DNA from: CAZULF01 sp964621215
Lineage (GTDB): Bacteria; Pseudomonadota; Gammaproteobacteria; UBA1113
Reading direction: 5' to 3'
Length of the DNA: 13,459 nt
Assembly (NCBI GenBank): GCA_964621215.1
Contig: CAZULF010000060.1
Coordinates: forward strand, 1 to 13,459
The translations under genes and the position numbers were made by a program. The notes beneath the pieces are model-generated. The model did no database searches. It saw only the letters and a list, made by a program, of their open reading frames with translations, and was not told the origin of the DNA. Positions 1-6,102 of this stretch are shown piece after piece. Position 1 is the first letter of the stretch. Every line of letters starts with the position of its first letter.

Positions 1-837
1 TGGTTGGTATTTAAGGGGGCGACGGACAAAGCACGTTCGACATTACAAAAAATTCGTGCAGTGGATAATGTGGAAGAAGAACTCTCCTCCATCCAAGCCA
101 GCTTTTCATTGACCAAACCTAAGTGGAATTTATTGTTTTCCAAACAACTGCGTCCCGTATTGATCATTGGCTTAGGCTTAGGCATTTTGCAACAAGTTGT
201 CGGCATTAACACCGTCATGTATTACGGCCCAACCATTTTCCATAGCGCTGGCTTTCAAAGCGCTTCCGCGCAAATTTTGGCGACTTTTGGCATGGGAATG
301 GTAAATTTAATCATGAGTATTGTTGGCGTTTTTATCGTTGATAAAATAGGACGTCGTAAATTATTGTTATCCGGCTCATGCATCGCTGCCATTAGTTTAT
401 TTTTTGTTGGCTTCCATTTTTACTCGCACACTGATTCATTGTGGTTACGTTGGTTTGCTTTAGGCGGTTTGGTGTTTTATATCGCGGGTTATTGCATCAG
501 TGTTGGCTCTATTTTCTGGTTGATGATTTCCGAGATCTATCCCTTAGCAATACGTGGCCAAGCGATGAGTTTCGTCACCGCTGTGCAATGGGGTGCCAAT
601 TTTATTGTAACCATGACATTTCTTAGTATCATTCAATCTATTGGGCCTGCATTCACGTTATGGCTGTATGCTGGCATGTGTATATTGACTATGTTATTTA
701 CCTATTTACAAGTTCCTGAAACCAGTGGCGTATCATTAGAAACAATAGAGAATAATCTTGGCTTAGGTAAACCTGCGCGCGAATTAGGACAACCGGTACA
801 GCGCTTACGTTTGGGGCGTCGATTGTGGGTGAGTTAA
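1..837 (+). CDS. MFS sugar porter family permease, C-terminal part (5' truncated by window edge)
   Basis: This is the C-terminal half of an inner-membrane sugar/H+ symporter of the sugar porter branch of the Major Facilitator Superfamily (XylE/GalP-like). The reading frame is open from base 1, so the true start lies outside the window; the TTG at 4 is an internal Leu codon. Counting from codon 2, the visible signatures are QQVVGIN..MYYGPTIF (about 63-79, the TM7 sugar-binding helix), VDKIGRRKLL (112-121, the D-x-x-G-R-R loop), SEIYPLAIRGQAMS (176-189) and PETSGVSLETIE (238-249, the classic PET-x-G-x-S-L-E-x-I-E ending). Hydrophobic segments fit the last six transmembrane helices. The sugar specificity cannot be read from the sequence. 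The last 13 bases overlap the next gene, which suggests co-transcription. The family call is very secure. Confidence 0.95.
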   Translation, partial: WLVFKGATDKARSTLQKIRAVDNVEEELSSIQASFSLTKPKWNLLFSKQLRPVLIIGLGLGILQQVVGINTVMYYGPTIFHSAGFQSASAQILATFGMGMVNLIMSIVGVFIVDKIGRRKLLLSGSCIAAISLFFVGFHFYSHTDSLWLRWFALGGLVFYIAGYCISVGSIFWLMISEIYPLAIRGQAMSFVTAVQWGANFIVTMTFLSIIQSIGPAFTLWLYAGMCILTMLFTYLQVPETSGVSLETIENNLGLGKPARELGQPVQRLRLGRRLWVS

Positions 838-1946
838 TCGGGCCTGCTGACAATTCTGTCACTACCCTCTTTTGGCATTATCTTGAAGATGAGCAGCTTA
901 AAATTCAACATCAATTATGCGCGAAAGATACAGGACCTTATTTATTTTTTCGTCGCAGCAAATCACCCATTCAAGCTCGATTAGCACAATTATTTCCACT
1001 GATTCACGTGCCGCAAGTGCTATTGCATGGTAGCCCTCATATCGATAATTATGCTAAAACCGCGCAAGGTTTTGGTATGGTAGATTTCGACCGCGCTTAT
1101 TATGGACCTTATGTATGGGATATCGCGTGTGTGTTACTTGCTATTGCGCTACGTAATCCTGAAACACTAACCGCCCTGTTGCCGACTGCCATTTGGCAAG
1201 TTTTTGCTGATAGTTATTTGCAACATTTTCAAAATCCTACTGTGCCTTATCGAGCCTACGCGCCATTAGAATTTATCAAACCCAAAGCTTGGGAACTTGA
1301 TAGTCAGTTATATGTGAGTGAACAACGGAAATGGGCTAAAAAATTAGATAAAAATCGTTTGTCTTGTGATGACCCATTAGCTTGCGCTTTATACGAAGAC
1401 TACTTATCCCATCTCGCTACACCGCAGGCATTACAGCACTATTCTATTTCGCAAATAGCTCGTGCTGAAGGTTCATTTGGTCGGCGTCGCTTTTTATATT
1501 TATTAGAAAGTCGTGCTTCATCTCCCATTATGATTGATATCAAACAAACTCGTAATTATCTCGATTCCGCTTGGCCACATAATCGCTGGTATAGCTCACC
1601 TTGCTTGCATGAAGGACAACGCATGATTCAGGCTGCCTCTATTTACGCACCCGACTGTATGCAACTAGAAAGTTTTGCCACGCTCAATGGCGTGGAATAT
1701 TGGGGCCGACAAATTCCCATCATGAACCACAAGCCCGCAAAATTATTTACAGAAGCCGATCAAACTGCCTTTGCTGAAAGCGCCGCAAGTCAATTAGGGC
1801 GTGGCCATCGATTAGCATTACATAACACTACTGCCACTGAATTACAGCAGCATTTTGAAACCCATTTTCATAAGCTGGTCAATGTGACTGAAAAAATTCA
1901 ATCGGAATTACTGACAGTATGGAAAAAATGTATTAAAAATAAGTAG
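825..1946 (+). CDS. DUF2252 family protein (kinase-like fold, function unknown)
   Basis: A 373-aa soluble protein of the DUF2252 family, which has no established biochemical role but carries motifs like those of aminoglycoside-phosphotransferase/kinase-like folds. Visible motifs are HGSPHIDNY (68-76, cf. H-G-D-x-H-x-x-N), DFDRAYYGPYVWDIA (87-101, the acidic D-F-D plus GPY-x-WD block), GSFGRRRFLYLLE (216-228, a glycine-rich loop) and IDIKQ (237-241, a conserved-type Lys). The start chosen is GTG at 825, overlapping the permease end by 13 bp. It has a GGGG stretch at 813-816 as a possible ribosome site, and the frame upstream is closed by a stop at 768. No signal peptide or membrane helix is seen. 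The overlap suggests translational coupling to the sugar permease. One oddity is Ser-70 where Asp is typical in the HGD motif. The family assignment is good; the function is unknown. Confidence 0.85.
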   Translation: MGELIGPADNSVTTLFWHYLEDEQLKIQHQLCAKDTGPYLFFRRSKSPIQARLAQLFPLIHVPQVLLHGSPHIDNYAKTAQGFGMVDFDRAYYGPYVWDIACVLLAIALRNPETLTALLPTAIWQVFADSYLQHFQNPTVPYRAYAPLEFIKPKAWELDSQLYVSEQRKWAKKLDKNRLSCDDPLACALYEDYLSHLATPQALQHYSISQIARAEGSFGRRRFLYLLESRASSPIMIDIKQTRNYLDSAWPHNRWYSSPCLHEGQRMIQAASIYAPDCMQLESFATLNGVEYWGRQIPIMNHKPAKLFTEADQTAFAESAASQLGRGHRLALHNTTATELQQHFETHFHKLVNVTEKIQSELLTVWKKCIKNK

Positions 1947-2092
1947 GGGCTCTTGAGAATTCGCTAGACTGCGGCAGAACGACGTGAGTTTTGAGCACCA
2001 CAGCGCAGCATACTTGGGCCGTCTGTGAGCAGCGGAGCACAAAAAATCGCGGCGTTGTGCCCAGCATAGTAGAATTGTCAATAGACCCTAGT
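1947..2092. repeat. GC-rich intergenic block, probable dispersed repeat
   Basis: The 155 bp between the DUF2252 gene and the MFS exporter are clearly richer in G+C (roughly half) than the flanking genes and contain no obvious promoter or terminator. The block contains two copies of GAGCAC (1993-1998 and 2035-2040) and short complementary arms TGGGC (2015-2019) and GCCCA (2059-2063). The minus strand is open for 44 codons (2067 down to 1933) with no ribosome site, which I do not treat as a gene. The composition break suggests an inserted, possibly genome-repeated element. Repetition elsewhere cannot be shown from this window. Confidence 0.35.
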
Positions 2093-2101
2093 GAGTAAAT
2101 A

Positions 2102-3295
2102 ATGGATATTCAAAAACATCATGCCAATTTTTCTATCGTCTTAAACTGGTATCTCACAAAATTTTCTCGTGATTTTTGTTTACCTTCGTTGCCTGCTATC
2201 GCCATTGCTTTAAACACACCAACACATTTAGTGAAATATATCGTATCGCTTTATTTTTTAGGCATAGGATTGTCGCGATTTTTCTTTACACCTTTAAGCG
2301 ATATATTTGGTCGCCGTACTGTGATTCTCTACAGCTTACCTATTTTTATTATAGGCAGCGCACTCTGTGCTGGTGCATTCGATTTCACATTGTTAGTCAT
2401 TGGGCGTTGTTTGCAAGCCTTTGGTATTGGTTGCATTTCTGCTATCGGTTGGGCCATGATCGGTGATGTTTATGGTGAAGAAGGATCAACTAAAGCCTTT
2501 GCTTATCTGAGTACATTTGCAATGTGGGCTCCGGCTTTTGCTACCGCTATCGGTGGACATTTGCAAGCATGGTTTGGCTGGCGTGCTAGTTTTATTGTTT
2601 TAACCGTAGGTGGAGCATTACTTTATACCCAAACATTATGGGGACTACGCGAAACCAACGGTATGTTGCAACCTAAAGAAAAAATCATTCGTCAAATATG
2701 GAAAAATTATTCTGTATTAGTTATTCAACCCGAATATTGGCGTTATATCTTAACATTTAGTTTAACGTTTAGCGGAACCGTTGTGTATTATTCAACAGCA
2801 CCGTTTTTGTTTATTAATACGCTACATATTCCTGCACATGTGTATGGGTACTTTGCTTTTGCCACTGTTGCGGGACTAGTCATCGGTAAGTTTTTAGCAG
2901 TACGTACTGCTCGGCTATATGATGTCGATAAAACATTAATGTTAGGATTAACGATTTCCGCACTGAGTGGCGCCATTATGGTAATATTAGCTTTAACATT
3001 TCCACCTTCAGTTGTAACCATTTTAGGTCCTTCATTTTTATACTTTATGGGTAATGGTGTCATGTCGCCCACCGCAAAAGCCGGGACCGTCTCTTTAATC
3101 CCCGGTACCGCAGGTACTGCCGCAGCATTGTTTGGTCTGATGCAAGGCTTAATTGCTTTTTTAGCCGGCGTTGCCAGTACCTTCTTTAAAAACAGCTCGG
3201 GATTAGGAATGGGATGTTTGTTTTGTGCAATCAGTGTATTAGCAATTTTATCGATGATTGTTTTTACTCGCGCAATTCCCGAAAATAAAGTATAA
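2102..3295 (+). CDS. MFS exporter, Bcr/CflA (drug resistance) type
   Basis: A 397-aa polytopic inner-membrane protein of the 12-TM drug/H+ antiporter group, closest in pattern to the Bcr/CflA subfamily (bicyclomycin and multidrug efflux, proton-driven). The MFS motif A loop is PLSDIFGRRTV at about 64-74. The RCLQAFGIG segment (102-110) matches the R-x-x-Q-x-x-G element of TM4, and the TM5 region WAPAFATAIGGHLQ (142-155) followed by GWRASF (159-164) is the Bcr/CflA antiporter signature (motif C-like). The length is normal for the family. The ATG at 2102 has only a weak ribosome site (GTGAG, 2091-2095). No promoter is obvious in the GC-rich region upstream, so read-through from the upstream pair is possible. 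The substrate is unknown. Confidence 0.88.
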   Translation: MDIQKHHANFSIVLNWYLTKFSRDFCLPSLPAIAIALNTPTHLVKYIVSLYFLGIGLSRFFFTPLSDIFGRRTVILYSLPIFIIGSALCAGAFDFTLLVIGRCLQAFGIGCISAIGWAMIGDVYGEEGSTKAFAYLSTFAMWAPAFATAIGGHLQAWFGWRASFIVLTVGGALLYTQTLWGLRETNGMLQPKEKIIRQIWKNYSVLVIQPEYWRYILTFSLTFSGTVVYYSTAPFLFINTLHIPAHVYGYFAFATVAGLVIGKFLAVRTARLYDVDKTLMLGLTISALSGAIMVILALTFPPSVVTILGPSFLYFMGNGVMSPTAKAGTVSLIPGTAGTAAALFGLMQGLIAFLAGVASTFFKNSSGLGMGCLFCAISVLAILSMIVFTRAIPENKV

Positions 3296-3302
3296 ATAAA
3301 TC

Positions 3303-3331
3303 AGCAAGTTACATAATTGCTATTGTTTTAT
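3303..3331 (+). terminator. Weak possible terminator after the MFS exporter
   Basis: Just after the exporter stop, AGCAA (3303-3307) can pair with TTGCT (3317-3321) and is followed by a T-rich run (ATTGTTTTAT, 3322-3331). The stem is short and AT-rich, so this is only a weak candidate for a Rho-independent terminator. Confidence 0.3.
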
Positions 3332-3358
3332 ATGGATTTTTTTAAAACCCCACCTATA

Positions 3359-3375
3359 CTTAATATTAAGTTAAT
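3359..3375 (+). promoter_or_regulatory. PmrA/BasR-type tandem operator
   Basis: CTTAAT (3359-3364), five bases, then GTTAAT (3370-3375) gives two direct half-sites spaced by 11 bp, the arrangement bound by PmrA/BasR response regulators. The first nine bases, CTTAATATT, match the element (cTTAATatT) described for PmrA-controlled dot/icm and effector genes in Legionella and Coxiella. The second half-site could serve as a -35 region, with TAATAC (3392-3397) as a poor -10 at a 16-bp spacing. A further half-site-like CTTAAAATT lies at 3402-3410. The local sequence is AT-rich, so chance matches are possible. The gene downstream starts at 3500, implying a leader of about 95 bases. Confidence 0.5.
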
Positions 3376-3488
3376 AATTTAGATAAAATTTTAATACGGA
3401 ACTTAAAATTTCTCTCGCTCGGACGCATCATTTTTAATGAGAATAATTTTATAGGTGTTTGTCTGTTCGCATTATAGTTAAAATAATC

Positions 3489-3495
3489 AGGAGAG
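3489..3495 (+). promoter_or_regulatory. Strong ribosome binding site for the orphan gene at 3500
   Basis: AGGAGAG lies 4 bases before the ATG at 3500 (10 before the alternative ATG at 3506). It is the clearest Shine-Dalgarno sequence in the window and fixes the start of the downstream gene, supporting it as a real translated gene. Confidence 0.75.
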
Positions 3496-3499
3496 AATC

Positions 3500-4843
3500 A
3501 TGGGTATGCTATCTTTTGGATATGCTTCATTAGCAGAACAGCTTCATTCATTGGAGCTTGTTGATAAACACAAAATTGCTAGAAAAATTATTCGTCATAT
3601 TGCGGGAATGGAAGAAACCCAGCTTCCACTACAATTTATATTACTGTTAGATAACATTGCATTGAATTTAAAAAAGAAAAAACTACGTTTTGCATATTAT
3701 GCTGGAGAGAGTACTTATGGGTTGCAATTTGCTGCTACTATAAATCGATTACCCAATCTTATACAAAAAAAGGCTTTTATTTGCGGAGTTTTGCTAGCAC
3801 AACTGTATGGCGTGGATTTTAGTAATATGTGTACTATTTATCTCGAACTTGTAGACAAAAATAAATTTTCTACAGATGTGGAAAAACAGCTTAATGCAAT
3901 TTATCACTCGCCTGTTGTCTCGATTGATTATGATAATGGTCAAACTGCTCACGAAGGAAAAAATCCCATTATTGAGATAGTAAGTAAATTACTATTAGTA
4001 GAAAATGTACACTCGTCAAGTATCTCAGAAAACTCTCTAAAAGACTCCATGACTAAGCCTGATGATGATGGAATCATTGCAAGCGATCCTAGTAGAAAAA
4101 ACCCATGTAGCGTATTAAAACAAGCATATAAAGAATTACACACTCTAATAAAAGAGAGCAACACTCCTAAACATCAAAAAGAATCAAGTCAAAATTGTCA
4201 GCCAACTTTATCATCAGATTCTGTTGATTTTAGTAAAACTTATAATAAATCTGCCCATCAAAGTACACCTACATTACAAACTTCTATTGTTAAGAAAATC
4301 GAACAAATAGATAAAAACTCAAGAAAAAATTTATACGAAAAAATATGTCAAATAGTCAATGAATTATGTTGGGAAAAAACTACATGGAATAAAACTAGTT
4401 TACCTAGCACTATTAATAAATTGAAAATGATTATAAATAATCCAGTTCGTTCAGAAACTGAAAAATTAGCATTAATTGTAAAAGAATGTACTGCTGCATC
4501 TGCAGTATGGAGTATTGTTCGATTTTTTCGTGGGCGTCATGCTTTAACACACTCATTTTACAAACTGATTGCGGAGATTCCACAGTATAATACTCATAAT
4601 ATTCACTCTTTTCAGAATTTAGACCATTTCAAAGTAAAATTTGGAAATCATTTCAGCGCTTTTGTAGAAGATAAAGATTATCTTCAGCAAACCAATCAAT
4701 CTGATAATAATACCTCTGTACAAACAAAACCTAATTGTGGCACGCAAAATGGTTTTCGGAACCAACGCTCTACTATTTTTGATGATGGAAGCGTAGTTTT
4801 GCCTCAAGATGCCTCCCTCCTTGCATATGGTCATTCTCCTTAA
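3500..4843 (+). CDS. Orphan hypothetical protein, candidate secreted effector
   Basis: A 447-aa protein I do not recognise. Residues 8-135 are probably alpha-helical, with a hydrophobic stretch QFILLLDNIALNL (45-57) that is too short and charged at its end for a sure membrane helix. Residues about 170-260 form a Ser/Lys/Asn/Gln-rich, low-complexity linker. Residues about 263-360 form a second helical block ending in VWSIVRFFRGRHALTHSFYK (336-355), which resembles small helical modules seen in Legionella-type effectors (a low-confidence impression). The tail (about 395-447) is polar and apparently unstructured, without a clear E-block or signal peptide. The gene is visibly more AT- and Lys-rich than its neighbours, stands alone with its own strong ribosome site, and has a PmrA-like box upstream. 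These traits suggest a horizontally acquired or fast-evolving Dot/Icm-type substrate. No enzymatic motif was found. Confidence 0.75.
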   Translation: MGMLSFGYASLAEQLHSLELVDKHKIARKIIRHIAGMEETQLPLQFILLLDNIALNLKKKKLRFAYYAGESTYGLQFAATINRLPNLIQKKAFICGVLLAQLYGVDFSNMCTIYLELVDKNKFSTDVEKQLNAIYHSPVVSIDYDNGQTAHEGKNPIIEIVSKLLLVENVHSSSISENSLKDSMTKPDDDGIIASDPSRKNPCSVLKQAYKELHTLIKESNTPKHQKESSQNCQPTLSSDSVDFSKTYNKSAHQSTPTLQTSIVKKIEQIDKNSRKNLYEKICQIVNELCWEKTTWNKTSLPSTINKLKMIINNPVRSETEKLALIVKECTAASAVWSIVRFFRGRHALTHSFYKLIAEIPQYNTHNIHSFQNLDHFKVKFGNHFSAFVEDKDYLQQTNQSDNNTSVQTKPNCGTQNGFRNQRSTIFDDGSVVLPQDASLLAYGHSP

Positions 4844-4856
4844 TTTTCATTATAAT
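4828..4856 (+). promoter_or_regulatory. Predicted sigma-70 promoter for the thioesterase-dedA unit
   Basis: TGGTCA (4828-4833, four of six matches to TTGACA), a 17-bp spacer and a perfect TATAAT (4851-4856) lie just before the thioesterase gene. The -35 box overlaps the last codons of the preceding orphan gene. Transcription would start near 4863, giving a leader of about 30 bases. This indicates that the pair is expressed independently of the orphan. Confidence 0.55.
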
Positions 4857-4892
4857 CTTATCCTTCTGATACTTTCATAAGGGTATTGTTAA

Positions 4893-5285
4893 ATGAAACC
4901 TGACCATATTGAACTGACTGTCCGCGGTTTTCACCTAGATGTATTTCAACACGTCAATAATGCTCGCTATCTAGAGTTTCTAGAAGATGCGCGTTGGGCC
5001 ATTTTCGATCATGTATTAGAAGCCTTACGTAAGCGTCATTGGAGCTTGGTTATCGCTAACATTAATATCAATTATCGTAAACCTGCCGTCATAGGCCAAC
5101 GTCTTCGTATTGATGCTAAATTAGGTGAGATTCGTAATACCAGCTTCACGGTAGTACAAAAAGTTACGGCTGCAGATGATCCCAACATTATTTTTGCTGA
5201 TGCCGTAGTCACATGTGTCATTTTAGATGAACAATACAAACCATTAAAAATTGATGATACTGTACGTCACGAGTTGCATTTATGA
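4893..5285 (+). CDS. Acyl-CoA thioesterase, hotdog fold (4HBT/YbgC-FadM-like)
   Basis: A 130-aa cytoplasmic protein of the 4-hydroxybenzoyl-CoA thioesterase family, which hydrolyses acyl-CoA thioesters; family members usually form tetramers. The N-terminal helix carries the signature D-x-x-x-H-V-N-N-A-x-Y-L-E-x-x-E-x-A-R (D16, H20, N22-N23, Y26, E28, E31, R34). Asp-16 is in the position of the usual catalytic acid. The rest alternates beta strands, ending VVTCVILDEQYKPLKI as in the family. The length is typical (about 130-140 aa). AAGGG (4879-4883) is the ribosome site for the ATG at 4893. The stop codon overlaps the dedA start (ATGA), so the two are translationally coupled, which hints at a link to membrane lipid metabolism. 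The acyl substrate cannot be assigned. Confidence 0.88.
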   Translation: MKPDHIELTVRGFHLDVFQHVNNARYLEFLEDARWAIFDHVLEALRKRHWSLVIANININYRKPAVIGQRLRIDAKLGEIRNTSFTVVQKVTAADDPNIIFADAVVTCVILDEQYKPLKIDDTVRHELHL

Positions 5286-5878
5286 ATTGGTTTGATCTCC
5301 CCAATTTATTAGATCAAGTTCATCAATACGGCAGCCTAGGTATTTTTTTATTACTTGCTGCCGGCATCATCGCCCTACCCGTTCCAGAAGAAACGTTATT
5401 GGTATTATCCGGCATACTCGCTGTCAGTAATAAATTGCCCGTAGTCACTACCTGGATTGCTTGCATGGCCGGATCTATCGCCGGAATTAGCACCAGTTAT
5501 ATATTAGGTCGCACGATTGGGCATTTCGCGGTGTTACGCATCATGAAAAAAATGGGTATCTCCGAAAAATATTTAACACAAGCACACGCTTGGTTTAGCC
5601 GCATCGGTAAATGGTCCTTATTAATTGGTTATTTCATCCCAGGCGTGCGTCATTTTACCGGCCTAGTTGCCGGTACTACGGAATTACCTTATCGTACATT
5701 TGCAGTATTTGCTTATACCGGTGCAATCCTTTGGACTAATTGTTTTTTTTGGTTCGGTTATCACTTCGGCACCGACGCCATCAATCTCGGTACAGAATTA
5801 GTAAACCGTTATGGCTTATGGTTACTATTACCTTTCGTTATCTTCATTGGCGTTGTGATGTTGTTTAGAAGAAGGTGA
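5282..5878 (+). CDS. DedA family membrane protein (SNARE-associated/VTT domain)
   Basis: A 198-aa integral membrane protein of the DedA family, whose members act in lipid-carrier or phospholipid translocation and support membrane integrity and proton-motive force. Visible elements are the re-entrant loop motif ALPVPEETLLVLSG (31-44, the family's P-x-P-E/G-E), GRTIG (76-80), FIPGVRHFTGLVAGTTELPYR (118-138, matching F-I-P-G-x-R and the conserved glycine loop), and WTNCFFWFGYHFG (151-163). A last membrane helix (about 179-194) ends in a basic RRR tail. The length fits the family (about 190-220 aa). The gene starts inside the thioesterase stop (ATGA), consistent with a two-gene operon. Family call secure; exact substrate unknown. 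Confidence 0.92.
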   Translation: MNWFDLPNLLDQVHQYGSLGIFLLLAAGIIALPVPEETLLVLSGILAVSNKLPVVTTWIACMAGSIAGISTSYILGRTIGHFAVLRIMKKMGISEKYLTQAHAWFSRIGKWSLLIGYFIPGVRHFTGLVAGTTELPYRTFAVFAYTGAILWTNCFFWFGYHFGTDAINLGTELVNRYGLWLLLPFVIFIGVVMLFRRR

Positions 5879-5944
5879 CAACTACTCACTGTTGACCCTC
5901 ACGTTACGTTATCCTTTAATATGATTGCGAGTTTTATTTTATGT

Positions 5945-6036
5945 GGCCCTTATTTTGAAAAATGCCTGCATAAGGGCTGCGAATAATGTTTTTATATGTA
6001 GCCCTTATTCGTAAATAATTCAGAATAAGGGCTGCT
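5945..6036. repeat. Pair of inverted repeats built on the word GCCCTTAT/ATAAGGGC
   Basis: The 224-bp gap between the convergent genes dedA and the DUF4062 gene holds two stem-loops made from the same word. In the first, GCCCTTAT (5946-5953) pairs with ATAAGGGC (5970-5977). In the second, GTAGCCCTTATTC (5998-6010) pairs with GAATAAGGGCTGC (6023-6035) as a 13-bp stem with one G-U pair and a 12-base loop. ATAAGGGCTGC is also directly repeated (5970-5980 and 6026-6036, allowing for the shared edge). Neither hairpin is followed by a clear T run on either strand, so this looks more like a REP/MITE-type palindromic element than a standard terminator, although it may still stop convergent transcription. 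The rest of the gap (6037-6102) shows nothing further. Confidence 0.6.
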
Positions 6037-6102
6037 TATAAAAAACAGCATTTGGTACAAACATCTAAAATAGCCCCTGTTGTCCAGAAGACCTGCTGAA
6101 TT

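Noticed and set aside
1933..2067. 44-codon open frame on the minus strand in the GC-rich island
   Set aside because: No ribosome binding site, no recognisable motif, and it runs into the end of the DUF2252 gene; treated as part of a probable repeat.
2788..3072. 94-codon minus-strand frame inside the MFS exporter
   Set aside because: It is antisense to clear transmembrane coding sequence and has no motif or ribosome site; a shadow of the real gene.
4396..4843. C-terminal E-block type Dot/Icm secretion signal in the orphan at 3500
   Set aside because: The last 30 residues contain no glutamate cluster; the tail is merely polar, so it was not used as evidence.
5998..6035. Standard Rho-independent terminator
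   Set aside because: The stem is good but there is no T run on either strand after it; kept as a repeat element with possible terminator activity.
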